A stretch of DNA of 64,000 nucleotides from CALMEC01 sp964434425 (GTDB lineage: Bacteria; Actinomycetota; Thermoleophilia; Miltoncostaeales; Miltoncostaeaceae). Positions within the stretch are counted from its first letter, which is position 1. Each line of letters starts with the position of its first letter. Below the pieces are notes generated by a model. That model ran no database searches and was not told where the DNA came from. It saw only the letters and a program-made list of their open reading frames with translations. A program made the translations under genes and the position numbers. The stretch lies in assembly GCA_964434425.1 (NCBI GenBank), contig CAYSVH010000013.1, forward strand, positions 17,980 to 81,979, read 5' to 3'. Below, piece by piece: positions 24,326 through 34,071 of this stretch.

Positions 24326-25270
24326 GTGGACGACCTTACCCCGATCGTGACCCGCATTCGGACCGAGCCCGCCCTGCGGGCCAAGCTCGAGCTGGACGCG
24401 GTGGCCGACGTCGTCGGCGGGGACGGCGACGATGGGGGGCTCATCAGCATCGTCGACCGGTGGGCGGGCGTCGTCAGCGCCCGCCGGGTGAACGGCACCG
24501 ACCTCGTGCGCGATCCGGAGCGAGCCGGCTTTCGTGGCGTCGTTGCTGTTCTCGGCAACATGGCGGCGTCCGGATCCCGGGCCATGGGGCTCGTGAACAC
24601 GCTCTCCGGTCCACCTGACGCGCTGCGTCCCGTCCTCCAAGGCGTCCGCGCCGCGGCGGAGGTCTTCGACGTCCCCGTGCTCGGGGGTGACACGGAGACC
24701 GCGGGCGAACCGTCGCTGTCGATCTTCGCCGTCGGCTGGACCGGGCGGCCGCTGTCGGCGGCGCACCTCCGCCCGGGCGACGAACTCGTCATGATGACGT
24801 GCGACGAGGTGGCGTTGACACGGACCCAGGAGGGGCTCGTGCTCGACCACCTCGACGGTCCGCGCGGATCACGTGCCGCCGCCGATCTCGACCTGATCCC
24901 GAGCCTCTCGGACATCGGTGCCGTCTGGGCGGCGCGGGACATCTCGCGTGCGGGCCTGGTGGGCAGCGTCATCCAGCTGCTGGAGTCGGCGGGGAGCCTC
25001 GGCATGTCCGTCGATCTCGACGCGCTCGTCCCACCCGACGGCGTCGGCCTGGAGGACTATCTCGTGGCGGCCCAGACCTTCGGGTTCATCCTCTCCGGCG
25101 ACCGGGGCCGTATCCGCTCCGAGGCGGATGCCGCCGGACTGGCCTGCCGGGCGCTGGGCATCGTCGACGACTCCGGCATCGTCCGCCTGCGTCGCGGGGA
25201 CGCGGAGGTCCCCGTGTGGGATCTGACCCGGGAACGCCTCACCGGGCTCCGTGCGTCACCGGTGGAATGA
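24326..25270 (+). CDS. AIR synthase-related (PurM/ThiL/SelD-fold) protein
   Basis: 314 residues from GTG 24326; GTG 24317 is in frame but lies inside the -10 box TAGAGT (24313-24318), so the leaderless start is preferred. VVGGDGDDGGLISIVD resembles the glycine-rich N-terminal loop of this ATP-binding family; FRGVVAVLGNMAASGSRAMG and VPVLGGDTETAG supply the conserved Asp/Asn region; DISRAGLVGSVIQLLESAG is the second-domain helix motif. Members phosphorylate or amidate small molecules (thiamine phosphate, selenide, FGAM). The substrate is unknown. Confidence 0.75.
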   Translation: MDDLTPIVTRIRTEPALRAKLELDAVADVVGGDGDDGGLISIVDRWAGVVSARRVNGTDLVRDPERAGFRGVVAVLGNMAASGSRAMGLVNTLSGPPDALRPVLQGVRAAAEVFDVPVLGGDTETAGEPSLSIFAVGWTGRPLSAAHLRPGDELVMMTCDEVALTRTQEGLVLDHLDGPRGSRAAADLDLIPSLSDIGAVWAARDISRAGLVGSVIQLLESAGSLGMSVDLDALVPPDGVGLEDYLVAAQTFGFILSGDRGRIRSEADAAGLACRALGIVDDSGIVRLRRGDAEVPVWDLTRERLTGLRASPVE

Positions 25271-25322
25271 TGTGGAAAAGCTGAGGACCATCCTCCGGCA
25301 ACCCGTGGTCGCGGGCGGTTGA

Positions 25323-26195
25323 TCAGATGGGGATGCGCAGGGTGGCCGTGTAGCCGCTCGTCGTCGATCCCGTCACGCTGGCCATCTGGAGTGAGTAGCC
25401 GTCGCTGAAGACGTTGTCCTGTGACAGGGGCGTCCGCTCGAGGTTGCGCGCGCTCTGGGGATAGAGCGTCCCGTCGCTGTAGACCTCCGCACAGACATCC
25501 TCGGGGAAGGCGAGCTGGGATGTGCGCAGGAGGTTGCTCGCCGTCGTGGCATCGGCCAGGCTCGGGTACACCTCGAAGTGGATGTGCGGCCAGCGCCCCG
25601 GATAGGCGCCCGGGAAGACCGAGACGAAACCGACCCTCCCGTCGGCATCGGTTTCCTGCACGCCGCGCAGGTAGTTCTCGTTCACCACGGCCTGGCTGTA
25701 CATCGAGTAGTCGCCGTTGGCGTCGCAGTGCCAGACGTAGATGGCGGCACCGGCCACGACTGAGCCGACATCCGTCGCGCTGCTGACGTCGACCAGTTGC
25801 AGGTCGACCGTCAGCGGAAGGCCCGGAGCCGTTCCGGAGGCGGAACCGAAGCTCGATCGGATGTCGCTGCGGACGACGCCGGACTCGGTGAGGATGTTGA
25901 CGTTGTTGGTGCCGTCGGCCGGGTAGGGGCCGTTCGTCTCCTCCGGGATCTCTCCGTCGCCGACGGTGACGGTCGAGCCGCCCGGGGCGCCGCCGCCGGG
26001 AGGTCCGCCGCCGGGAGGTCCGCCCGTCACGGGGGGCTCCGCCGTGGTGGAGCCGCCCGACCCGATGCCGCCGCACGCCGCCAGGACGGCGGCCGCGCTC
26101 GCCCCGCCGAGGATGCCCAGGGCACTTCGCCGGTTGAACAGCCGCGGGAGGTCGTGTTCCAGACCTCCGTCGACGTGGTCGTGCTCGTCGCTCAT
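25323..26195 (-). CDS. Intradiol ring-cleavage dioxygenase-like lipoprotein
   Basis: 290 residues from ATG 26195, which lies 6 nt after CATAAT (minus strand), a leaderless layout. NRRSALGILGGASAAAVLAAC combines a twin-Arg-like leader with a lipobox. A Gly/Pro-rich linker (about residues 55-75) precedes the catalytic domain: AIYVWHCDANGDYSMY, ETDADGRVGFVSVFPGAYPG and RWPHIHFEVY supply the Tyr and His positions that hold Fe(III) in catechol 1,2-dioxygenases. An exported, membrane-anchored version is known in actinobacteria and may act on aromatics outside the cell (inference). Confidence 0.82.
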   Translation of the reverse strand: MSDEHDHVDGGLEHDLPRLFNRRSALGILGGASAAAVLAACGGIGSGGSTTAEPPVTGGPPGGGPPGGGAPGGSTVTVGDGEIPEETNGPYPADGTNNVNILTESGVVRSDIRSSFGSASGTAPGLPLTVDLQLVDVSSATDVGSVVAGAAIYVWHCDANGDYSMYSQAVVNENYLRGVQETDADGRVGFVSVFPGAYPGRWPHIHFEVYPSLADATTASNLLRTSQLAFPEDVCAEVYSDGTLYPQSARNLERTPLSQDNVFSDGYSLQMASVTGSTTSGYTATLRIPI

Positions 26196-26299
26196 GCAGG
26201 GATTATGCGCGGTGAACCTGGGTACCGCCTGTGCCCGACCCGGGGAGCGGCTGTGGGTGCGGGGACGGGCCGGCCGACGGTGCCGGAGGGGTGGCGGCG

Positions 26300-28348
26300 T
26301 CAGCCGGGGTTGTCCGCCATCGTGACCCTCAACGCGTCGACGTCGGTTACGGGCGCCTGACAGGTGGTTCCGTGGCAGACGTATGCGGCGGGCTTCCCAT
26401 CGATCGTACCGCGGTCCGTGAAGAGCGGTGATGCGGCAACGGCCCGCGCGTCGGACGGGTCCACCGTCAATACGAGGGCCAGAGGATCCGCGGCCCGGGC
26501 CGCCCGGGCCAACGCAATGGTCGACGGATCGCCGACGGGGCCGGCGACGATGACCTGGGTCGGAGGCTCGCCGGTCATCGCATCGATGGCGACGAGCGCC
26601 GTCCCGAAGGCGTGCGGGTAGCGGATGGCGTCGTGCGACACGAGCTCGAGAGCCCGGTGTGCCTGCGCCTCGTACGCGCGCTTGCCCGTGAGGAGCGAGA
26701 GGCGCCACAGAACCCACGCCGCCTGCGAGTTCCCGCTGGGGGTCGGGTGGTCCTCCACCTCGCGCGTGCGGGCGATCAACTGCTCGCCGTCGGATCCGGC
26801 GAAGAAGAAGCCGGCGCCGCCGGCATCGGCGAAGAGCGCCAGCATGTCCCCGGTCAGCTCGTCGGCCGTCGTCAGCCATCGGGTCTCGGACGTGGCCGCG
26901 TAGAGGTCGAGCAAACCATCGATGAGGTTGGCGTAGTCGTCGAGGCAGCCCAGGTGGTGTGGTGCGCCGTCCATCCAGGTGCGCCGCAGCCGCCCGCCCG
27001 TCCGGAGGTTGTCCAGGATGAACTCGGCGATCTCGGCGGCCCGGGCGACGTACTCGGGCCGGTCGAGCCAGACCCCGGCCGTGGCCAGGGCTCCGATGGC
27101 GAGACCGTTCCACGACACGATCACCTTGTCGTCGCGGTCCGGGGCCGGACGCTCTGCGCGGGCCGCCATCAGCTTCGGAAGCGCCGACGCGAGAAGTGAC
27201 TGTGCCTCGGGGCCGACGCGCTCGGCGACGTCGCTCATCGGACGCGCCACGTGCAGGATGTTCGCACCCTCGAAGTTCCCCTCGGGGCGCATGCCGTAGC
27301 GCAGGACGACGGACACGCCCTCGTCATAGGTGAGCACGGTCTCCATCTGTTCGGCGGTCCAGGTGAAGTACGAGCCCTCGCCGCCGGGCGAGTCGGCGTC
27401 CTGCGCCGAGGCGTAGCCGCCGTCCGGCGCCGCCATCTCGCGTTGCAGGTAGGCGATGGTGCTCTCGGCGACCTCACGCCAGCGGCCCTCGCCGGTGACG
27501 GCGTACGCCAGTGCGTAGACCCGCGCGAGGAGCGCGTTGTCGTACAGCATCTTCTCGAAGTGGGGCACCAGCCAGATCGCATCGGTGCTGTAGCGGTGGA
27601 AGCCGCCGCCGACCTGGTCGTGGATGCCGCCGTCGGCCATGCCGGTGAGCGTCGTCTCGACCATGCGGCGCGCATGGACGTCGGACGGCCGGCGCGCCAG
27701 GCGCCGCAGCAGGAACTCCAGGGTGAGGTGCGGAGGGAACTTCGGTGCACCGCTGAACCCGCCCGCGTGGGGATCGAAGGCCACGCCGAGTCCGGTCATG
27801 GCGTCGCCCACCGCGACGTCGGCCAGGGGTCTCTGCGCGGTGCCGCCGACCCTGCTCGCCAGACGCTCACGCACCTGCGCCCCCGTCTGCGAAACGTCAC
27901 CACGACGATTTCGAAACGCCTCGTCCACGAAGCGCAGCACGTCGGGGAAGCCCGGCTGGCCCTGCCGCGATTCGGGCGGAAAGTACGTCCCGGCGAAGAA
28001 GGGCTCGGCGTCCGGAGTCAGGAAGACGGTCATCGGCCAGCCGCCCTGTCCGGACAGGGCGAGCGTCGCCTGCATGTACAGCGCGTCCACGTCGGGGCGC
28101 TCCTCACGGTCCACCTTGATGCAGACGAACAGGCGGTTCATCTCGGCGGCGATCTCGTCGTTTTCGAACGACTCGTGCGCCATGACGTGACACCAGTGGC
28201 ACGAGGAGTATCCGATCGAGAGCAGCACCGGCCTGTCGTCCTCCCGCGCGCGGGCGAACGCCTCGTCCCCCCACGGATGCCAGTCCACCGGGTTGTCGGC
28301 GTGCTGGCGGAGGTAGAGGCTGGCGGATTCGGCGAGGCGATTGGGCAT
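26300..28348 (-). CDS. Thioredoxin-domain protein of the YyaL/SPATA20 (DUF255) family
   Basis: 682 residues from ATG 28348, preceded by TATGCT ending 6 nt upstream (leaderless). The N-terminal part is diagnostic: MPNRLAESASLYLRQHADNP, VDWHPWG, then LLSIGYSSCHWCHVMAHESF with the CxxC motif, and VDREERPDVDALYM. A long (alpha/alpha)6-type C-terminal region follows (GGFHRYSTD, HFEKMLYDNA). The family is widespread and of unknown function, sometimes described as a redox-linked cellobiose-epimerase-like fold. Complete at the expected length. Confidence 0.92.
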   Translation of the reverse strand: MPNRLAESASLYLRQHADNPVDWHPWGDEAFARAREDDRPVLLSIGYSSCHWCHVMAHESFENDEIAAEMNRLFVCIKVDREERPDVDALYMQATLALSGQGGWPMTVFLTPDAEPFFAGTYFPPESRQGQPGFPDVLRFVDEAFRNRRGDVSQTGAQVRERLASRVGGTAQRPLADVAVGDAMTGLGVAFDPHAGGFSGAPKFPPHLTLEFLLRRLARRPSDVHARRMVETTLTGMADGGIHDQVGGGFHRYSTDAIWLVPHFEKMLYDNALLARVYALAYAVTGEGRWREVAESTIAYLQREMAAPDGGYASAQDADSPGGEGSYFTWTAEQMETVLTYDEGVSVVLRYGMRPEGNFEGANILHVARPMSDVAERVGPEAQSLLASALPKLMAARAERPAPDRDDKVIVSWNGLAIGALATAGVWLDRPEYVARAAEIAEFILDNLRTGGRLRRTWMDGAPHHLGCLDDYANLIDGLLDLYAATSETRWLTTADELTGDMLALFADAGGAGFFFAGSDGEQLIARTREVEDHPTPSGNSQAAWVLWRLSLLTGKRAYEAQAHRALELVSHDAIRYPHAFGTALVAIDAMTGEPPTQVIVAGPVGDPSTIALARAARAADPLALVLTVDPSDARAVAASPLFTDRGTIDGKPAAYVCHGTTCQAPVTDVDALRVTMADNPG

Positions 28349-28435
28349 GGGGCGAGCATAGGGAACGGTTCGCCGACTTCCTGCGGTCCGGCTCTCAGGG
28401 TCGCGATCGGCGTCCACCCCGCTACATTTTTTCCC

Positions 28436-29497
28436 ATGAGGGACTTCGTGACCAAAGCGGGTTCGGTGCCCGCACGCTCGGCCGTCGATCGCTGGCAGCA
28501 GGCCGCCCTGCTCGGAATGGCGGCCGCCATTTCGGACGACGACGACGCGCGCGTCGGCCTGGGGGCGGCGCTCTGCGCGCTGGACCATCCGCTCGAGGCC
28601 GGTCACGTGCTGGCGTCCGTGGCACCCGAGCATCCGTGGGGGCGCTGGTGGTCTGTCATGGCCGTCGGTCAGACCGGCGACCGGGAGGCTCTGGACCCCG
28701 CCATTCACGCGGCGCGCGCCGACGTGCGCCCGAAGGGTGCCGACGGCAGGGACGTCTCACGGATGCTCGCGGACCTCTCGGCCGAGCTCGCCGATCTGGC
28801 GGGCGAGGGTGAGGGCACCGCGCGATTCACGGTTCTCGGTCATCGGGCACGCCCCGCGCGACGTGCCCTCATCGGCGGCCGTTCCTCCGCCGTGTACGTG
28901 GTCGACCCGTCCTGGGAGGCGCTTGCCGTGGTCCGGCTCGGTCCGTCGGACGGGCCGGCGTCACGCAACGGCGCGCACCTGGGCGTGGACGAGATCATCG
29001 AGCTGGTTCGCCGCGGAGAGGCGGGGGCCGGACGCGCCGTCCCGGGCGACGCGGCGGATGCCATGGAACCGGACGGCATGCTGGACGCGCTGCACGACGA
29101 TCCGGCCACGCGTGACGCGCAGCTCCTGCGCCTGGCGGAGGAGGTCAGGGCCGAGCGGAAGGAGCTGCGTGCCCAGCGCGAGCGTCTGGCCGAAGAGTGG
29201 TCGGCGGTCGATGCGGAGAAGCTCCGCGCACGCCGGGCGCGAGAGCGGGCGGAGGCCACGCCGGCCCGTCCGGCGTTCGAGGTTCCGACGACTCCCGGTG
29301 AGGCCGCCGCCCTTCTGGGTGTGGCACCCGGTGCGAGCCGGTCCACGATCCAGCGCCACTGGCGCGACCTGCTGGGGGCATGCCACCCGGACCGCGTGGC
29401 GGATCTCCATCCGCTCCTCGCCGAGCGTGCCGGGGAGCTCTCGGTCGCCCTCAATCGGGCACGCGAGATCCTGCTGCCCCCGACGAAGCGGCGGTAG
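28436..29497 (+). CDS. J-domain (DnaJ-like) protein with long N-terminal region
   Basis: 353 residues from ATG 28436, 7 nt after TACATT (28423-28428). Residues about 215-285 form a highly charged coiled-coil (LRLAEEVRAERKELRAQRER). The C-terminal 70 residues are a J domain: EAAALLGVAPGASRSTIQRH, then LGACHPDRVADLHPL with the HPD tripeptide needed to stimulate Hsp70. The first 200 residues match nothing I know. A J protein with its J domain at the C-terminus is a specialised DnaK partner (inference). Divergent from the YyaL-like gene. Confidence 0.75.
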   Translation: MRDFVTKAGSVPARSAVDRWQQAALLGMAAAISDDDDARVGLGAALCALDHPLEAGHVLASVAPEHPWGRWWSVMAVGQTGDREALDPAIHAARADVRPKGADGRDVSRMLADLSAELADLAGEGEGTARFTVLGHRARPARRALIGGRSSAVYVVDPSWEALAVVRLGPSDGPASRNGAHLGVDEIIELVRRGEAGAGRAVPGDAADAMEPDGMLDALHDDPATRDAQLLRLAEEVRAERKELRAQRERLAEEWSAVDAEKLRARRARERAEATPARPAFEVPTTPGEAAALLGVAPGASRSTIQRHWRDLLGACHPDRVADLHPLLAERAGELSVALNRAREILLPPTKRR

Positions 29498-29543
29498 ACC
29501 TGGCGTGAGAGTCTCCCGGTGACGCGAACGGGAGGTCGACCGG

Positions 29544-30014
29544 ATGGCATTCGTGGTTCTCATCGGGGCTGCGGGAGTGGGGAAGACGACGATCGCCGAT
29601 GCGGTGGCGTCCGACGAGCCGGATGTCCAGGTCGCGCGCTTCAACGCGCTGGGAGCACCGCCGGACGACGATGGGGCGAGTGATGAGTGGCGACGTGCGA
29701 CCACGCTCGAGTGGATGCGGCGCCTGGCTCCGGCGGCTGCGTCGGGCACGCCGGTCATCCTCGAGGGCCGCATGGACCTCGCCCACCTGGAGGACGCGGC
29801 GGCGGAGGCCGGCGGGGTGGCGTACACGCCGGTGCTCATCGACTGCGACGACGACGTGCGGCGCGACCGTGCCGAGGGTCGCGAGATCACGGACGACGAC
29901 GCGGCCGCAGGCCTGCGCGACGATGCGGCCGAGCGCGGCGCCCGCGTCATCGACACCACCATGCGCGGCGTGAACGCCTGCATGGACGAGGTGATCCGGC
30001 TGGTCAGACGCTAG
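29544..30014 (+). CDS. Small P-loop (AAA/kinase-like) ATPase
   Basis: 156 residues from ATG 29544 (GGGAGGTC upstream). VVLIGAAGVGKTTIADAVA is Walker A; TPVILEGRMDLAHL sits where kinases bind substrate; PVLIDCDDDVRRDRAEGR resembles the lid arginines of small-molecule kinases. The layout suggests a nucleotide- or shikimate-kinase-like enzyme, but the substrate is not evident. It ends 1 nt before the convergent glycosyltransferase gene. Confidence 0.7.
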   Translation: MAFVVLIGAAGVGKTTIADAVASDEPDVQVARFNALGAPPDDDGASDEWRRATTLEWMRRLAPAAASGTPVILEGRMDLAHLEDAAAEAGGVAYTPVLIDCDDDVRRDRAEGREITDDDAAAGLRDDAAERGARVIDTTMRGVNACMDEVIRLVRR

Positions 30015-30015
30015 C

Positions 30016-31191
30016 TCATCCATCGTGCGACCTACGGCGTGGTCCGGCGGCCTGCGGATAGCGCCGGCCGCGCCAGACCGGTCCGCGGCCGGTGAGCCGG
30101 TCGACGGCGCCGCGCGCCGCCACCAGCGCCATGAAGAGGACACCGAGGGGGAAGGTGGGCGCGTAGCCGCGCGGGGTCGGGGTGATGCGTGCCGTCAGGC
30201 GCTGCGCCCACATCTGTCCGCCCAGACCGAGCACTCCCAGAGCGGCCAGTGCGGGCTCACGCCGCACCGTGCCTCGGACGGTGGCGACGACCGGAGACAG
30301 GGCCAGCACCCCCAGGAGCACGGCCGGGGCCAGCCCGCGGGTCCGTCCCCTCGGTGAGGCGAATGCCGCGTTCTTGCGCCATCCCCGCCACATGGCGCGC
30401 ACGCCGTGGTACATGCGCAGACGGATCAGGTCGGTGCCGTCCGCGGGGATCAGCAGGTCGCCGCCGTCCTTGACGGCACGCGCGAGCGCGAGGTCGTCCA
30501 CCATGTGCCCGTGGATGCGCTCGTGCCCGCCGATCCCGTCGTACACATCACGTCGGATCAACATGAATGCACCGGCCGCCATCGTCACCCCGGACCGCGA
30601 TGAACGCGCCAGCGGCCCCGGTGCCATCACCGCGAAGATGATGAACGCGGCCGCGGGCAGGACGATCCGCTCCGATGCCGAGCCCGTCAGGATGTGCGGC
30701 GCAAGGGTCACGCCGGCGCGTCCCTCGCTACGTGCGAGCCGAAGGCATGCGGCCAGGGTGTCCGGTGCGTGGACGACGTCCGCATCGGTGAACAGGAGCC
30801 AATCGCCTGTCGCCTCCTGAGCTCCCCGGTGGCACGCCCAGCTCTTGCCGATCCAGCCGTCGGGGAGGGGGCCGGCGGAGATTATGCGCAGTCGCGGATC
30901 TCCCTCGGCGGCTCGATGGGCGACGGTGACGGTGTCGTCCGTCGATCCGTCGTCGGCCACGATCACCTCGATGTCCACGTGTGTCTGGCACAGATGACTT
31001 CGGACGGCGTCCCCGATTGCCTCGGCCTCGTCGCGTGCGGGAAGGACGATCGTGATCCGGGCGGCATCGGTGTCGGGCCGATCCGGTACGTCGGGTCGCG
31101 GCACCCGAGGCTGGTCCCATCGCGCGGCGGCTGCCGTGATCCCCCAGGCAGCCGCGCTGATACCGGCGATCCACCGGCCGGTCACCGTCAC
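30016..31191 (-). CDS. Family 2 glycosyltransferase (HpnB/CrtQ-like)
   Basis: 391 residues, start codon 31191 with CGCGGAGGTGCC just upstream. GT-A motifs: ITIVLPARDEAEAIGDAVRS, VIVADDGSTDDTVTVA, then PDGWIGKSWACHRGAQEA and WLLFTDADVVHAP (DxD), and GGHERIHGHMVDDLALARAV (acceptor loop). Hydrophobic segments near the C-terminus would place it at the membrane. The GPLP-x-GW-x-GK-x-WA motif is typical of the hopanoid/carotenoid-associated branch. The acceptor is unknown; there are no hopanoid genes next to it. Confidence 0.83.
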   Translation of the reverse strand: MTVTGRWIAGISAAAWGITAAAARWDQPRVPRPDVPDRPDTDAARITIVLPARDEAEAIGDAVRSHLCQTHVDIEVIVADDGSTDDTVTVAHRAAEGDPRLRIISAGPLPDGWIGKSWACHRGAQEATGDWLLFTDADVVHAPDTLAACLRLARSEGRAGVTLAPHILTGSASERIVLPAAAFIIFAVMAPGPLARSSRSGVTMAAGAFMLIRRDVYDGIGGHERIHGHMVDDLALARAVKDGGDLLIPADGTDLIRLRMYHGVRAMWRGWRKNAAFASPRGRTRGLAPAVLLGVLALSPVVATVRGTVRREPALAALGVLGLGGQMWAQRLTARITPTPRGYAPTFPLGVLFMALVAARGAVDRLTGRGPVWRGRRYPQAAGPRRRSHDG

Positions 31192-31232
31192 GGCACCTCC
31201 GCGCGGGCCACGCTGCGCTCGGCGCGGGCGTG

Positions 31233-31499
31233 TCAGGGGTCGATCTCCCCCTCGTCCCAGTCACGCTCTCGGGCGAGCGAGGCGTACGCCCGCCACTCGC
31301 GCAGGATCTTCTTCACGTCGCGCTTCGTGATCTCGGGGTGGCGCTCCTTGATCAGCGCGAGGGCCAGCTTGTCCGATCCGGGCGCGGGCGGGTCCTGCAG
31401 ATCCATGACCACGGCCCAGACCTCGTCCTCCCAGAGCCTGGGGCGCTCCGCGAGGATGTAGTCGACGGCCTCTCCCAGATCGGGTTCGCGTTCGTTCAC
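31233..31499 (-). CDS. Small acidic hypothetical protein coupled to the acyl-CoA ligase
   Basis: 88 residues from ATG 31499, overlapping the stop of the ligase gene by 4 nt (ATGA). Predicted all-helical: YILAERPRLWEDEVWAVVMD and IKERHPEITKRDVKKILREW. It has no Cys or TM segment and resembles no domain I can name. Coupling to the ligase suggests a shared role. Confidence 0.65.
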   Translation of the reverse strand: MNEREPDLGEAVDYILAERPRLWEDEVWAVVMDLQDPPAPGSDKLALALIKERHPEITKRDVKKILREWRAYASLARERDWDEGEIDP

Positions 31500-33133
31500 C
31501 GCGGCAACGGGGGGCCGGAGGCCTCACGGTCATAGGTGCCGGCGGGAAGCCCCTCGTCGCGGAGCTCGACCTTCCGGACACGGGCGGTCGGGGTCTTCGG
31601 CAGCTCGGCCAGGACGCGGATGTACCGGGGCACCGCGAAGTACGGCATCCGCTCGATGCAGTGCGTGAGGACGTCCTGATAGTCGACCTCGGTGATGCCG
31701 TCGCGGGCCACCACGCAGACGAGGATCTCGTCCTCCGCACCGGCGCCGTCGGTGCTCTTCACGCCGATCGCGGCCGCTTCGAGGATGTGCGGGTGGGACG
31801 ACACCACGGCCTCGATCTCCATGGACGAGACGTTCTCGCCGCGTCGGCGGATGTAGTCCTTCACCCGATCGAGGAAGTAGACGTACCCGTCCTCGTCGAT
31901 CTTTCCCAGGTCGCCGGTGTGGAGCTTCAGGTTGCGGAAGTCCTCCGCCGTCTTCTCGGGCATGTTCGCGTACGTCCGCATGACGATGTTCGGGAGCTTC
32001 ATGTCCACCACGATCTCGCCCGGGGTGTCGGGCGGCTGCGGCATGTCCGTCTCAGGGTCGACCACCGTCACGTCGAACCCCGGAGTGGGGAGGCCGCACG
32101 AGCCGGGACGCATCGGCCGGCCGGGCGGGTGGTAGGTGACCATCCCGGTCTCGGTCAGTCCGTACCCTTCGGTGAACCGGATGCCGAACCGCTCCTGGAA
32201 CTCGTGGAAGATGTCCTTCGGTGCGGGCATCGCCATGATCCGTGTGACCCTGTGGGCGCGGTCCAGGTCGCTCGCCGGCGTGTTCCAGATGAAGTAGTTG
32301 ATGGCGCTGACCGTGTTCAGGATCGTCGCCTCGGCATCGATCACCTGGCTCCAGAAGTGGGAGGAGGAGTAGCGCTCGGCGAAGGCCACCCGCGCACCGG
32401 CGATCATGGCCGGGTAGGCGGCGAGCACCTGGGCGTTCGAGTGGAAGAGCGGAAGGCACGAGAAGAACGTGTCGTCCTCGGTCACCTCGCACACGTTGTT
32501 GTAGGTGCGCCCCGAGAAGTAGTCGGACCCGTGCTGCTTGATGACACCCTTGCTCCGGCCCGTGGTGCCCGACGTGAACATGACGCGTGCATCGTGCGTC
32601 CACTTCACCTCGATCTCCGGAGGCTCGGGCGAGGAGTCGAACAGCACCGACAGGGGCTCCCAGGTGACCGACGGGTCGGGTCCGTCACGGCGTCCGGACT
32701 CCCAGACGAAGACGTGCTCCAGGTGGGGGAGATCGTCCTGGATCAGTGCGAGCCGTGTGAGGTACTCGTCGCTGATCACCAGGAACCGCGACCTCGGCAG
32801 GTTGATCACCCAGCTGAGGAAGTCACCCAGGTAGGCGGTGTTGATCGGGCTCTGAACGCCTCCCGCGCGGAGGACGCCGTACCAGAGGGGGAGCGACTCC
32901 TCACAGTTGGGCAGGAGGACCGACACGCAGTCGCCCTGGCCGAGTCCGCGCACCAGGAGGGCGTTGGCCACGCGGTTGGTCTGGCCGTCCATCCAGGCGT
33001 ACGAACGCCACGGACCGGATCCGAACCGGAAGTAGTCCCTGTCCGGGGTCGCTTCGGCTCGCGCCTTCAGGATGGTCGGGAGCACCCATTCCCGTGGGTC
33101 CTCGTGCCGGTACCAGTCGCTCCACTCGGTCAT
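31496..33133 (-). CDS. AMP-forming acyl-CoA synthetase (CaiC-like)
   Basis: 545 residues from ATG 33133; TAGCGT ends 6 nt upstream on the minus strand, another leaderless arrangement. Adenylation motifs: VMFTSGTTGRSKGVIKQHG (P-loop), TEGYGLTETGM (A5), HTGDLGKIDEDGYVYFLDR (A7/A8), and RRRGENVSSMEIEAVVSSHP. The last motif PKTPTARVRKVELR holds the catalytic Lys region. Closest in character to crotonobetaine/carnitine-CoA ligase and fatty acyl-CoA ligases; it activates a carboxylic acid to its CoA thioester. First gene of a two-gene operon. Confidence 0.88.
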   Translation of the reverse strand: MTEWSDWYRHEDPREWVLPTILKARAEATPDRDYFRFGSGPWRSYAWMDGQTNRVANALLVRGLGQGDCVSVLLPNCEESLPLWYGVLRAGGVQSPINTAYLGDFLSWVINLPRSRFLVISDEYLTRLALIQDDLPHLEHVFVWESGRRDGPDPSVTWEPLSVLFDSSPEPPEIEVKWTHDARVMFTSGTTGRSKGVIKQHGSDYFSGRTYNNVCEVTEDDTFFSCLPLFHSNAQVLAAYPAMIAGARVAFAERYSSSHFWSQVIDAEATILNTVSAINYFIWNTPASDLDRAHRVTRIMAMPAPKDIFHEFQERFGIRFTEGYGLTETGMVTYHPPGRPMRPGSCGLPTPGFDVTVVDPETDMPQPPDTPGEIVVDMKLPNIVMRTYANMPEKTAEDFRNLKLHTGDLGKIDEDGYVYFLDRVKDYIRRRGENVSSMEIEAVVSSHPHILEAAAIGVKSTDGAGAEDEILVCVVARDGITEVDYQDVLTHCIERMPYFAVPRYIRVLAELPKTPTARVRKVELRDEGLPAGTYDREASGPPLPR

Positions 33134-33221
33134 GCGGGGACGCTATCTCACCGACAATCCGGTGGCGAGAGGGGACGCCCCGCGCGCGTGTCGCTCCGCC
33201 CTGCGCGTGTAGGTTCACCCG

Positions 33222-34007
33222 GTGCGCATCGCCACCTGGAACGTCAACTCGATCCGGTCACGCATCGAACGTCTCGAGGCGTTCCTCGACCGCCACGGCA
33301 TCGACGTGCTCGCCGTGCAGGAGACGAAGGCGAAGGTCGACCAGCTTCCGCGGATGGGGCTGGACGCGCGCGGCTACGAGGTCGCCGCCGTCGGCCACGA
33401 CCAGTGGAACGGCGTCGCACTGATCTCGCGCGTCGGCCTCGACGAGGTACGCATCGGCTTCGACGGAATGCCCGATTTCAACGGCGTCGCCGAGGCGCGG
33501 GCCATCTCGGCCGTCTGCGGCGGCGTGCGGCTGATGAGCGTCTACGTGCCCAACGGTCGTTCGCCCGTCGATCCGCACTACGCCTACAAGCTGGAGTGGC
33601 TCGCACGGCTCCGCGACGCCGTCCAGAGGTGGCGCGACACGCCCGCCGCACTCGTCGGCGATTGGAACATCTGTCCGTTCGACGAGGACTGCTTCGACCC
33701 GGCCCAGTTCGTCAGGACGACCCATCTCACACCACCCGAACGCGCGGCGTTCTTCGCCATCGAGGCCGACTTCCGTGATGTGGCGCGTCCCTTCACGCCG
33801 GGCCCGGGGTCCTACACCTACTGGGACTACTACCGGCAGCGCTTCGAACGTAACCGGGGCATGCGCATCGACTTCGTGCTCGGATCGCCGTCGTTCGCCG
33901 AGCGGGTGACCGGTGCCTTCGTCGACCTCGAGGAGCGTGATCCGGCACGGGGTTCGGGGAAGCCGTCGGACCACGCCCCCGTGATCGTGGATCTGGCCGA
34001 CGCCTGA
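33222..34007 (+). CDS. xthA: Exodeoxyribonuclease III
   Basis: 261 residues from GTG 33222; TAGGTT (33210-33215) ends 6 nt before it (leaderless). Motifs of the EEP nuclease fold: RIATWNVNSIRSRIERLEAF, VLAVQETK (catalytic Glu), SVYVPNG, LVGDWNICPFDED (Asp/Asn), and a C-terminal MRIDFVLGS and KPSDHAPVIVDL (Asp-His). It cleaves abasic sites and removes 3' blocking groups in base-excision repair. A REPIN-like element follows its stop. Confidence 0.95.
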   Translation: MRIATWNVNSIRSRIERLEAFLDRHGIDVLAVQETKAKVDQLPRMGLDARGYEVAAVGHDQWNGVALISRVGLDEVRIGFDGMPDFNGVAEARAISAVCGGVRLMSVYVPNGRSPVDPHYAYKLEWLARLRDAVQRWRDTPAALVGDWNICPFDEDCFDPAQFVRTTHLTPPERAAFFAIEADFRDVARPFTPGPGSYTYWDYYRQRFERNRGMRIDFVLGSPSFAERVTGAFVDLEERDPARGSGKPSDHAPVIVDLADA

Positions 34008-34071
34008 CCCTGCGCGGGTGACTCAGGGTCCGGGGATGAGCCCGGCGACGGAGCGGTGCCGTTCGGAAAGG

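Noticed and set aside
31661..33778. 705-codon plus-strand frame opposite the acyl-CoA ligase
   Set aside because: Long open frames opposite genes are common at this GC content; the ligase has all its motifs.
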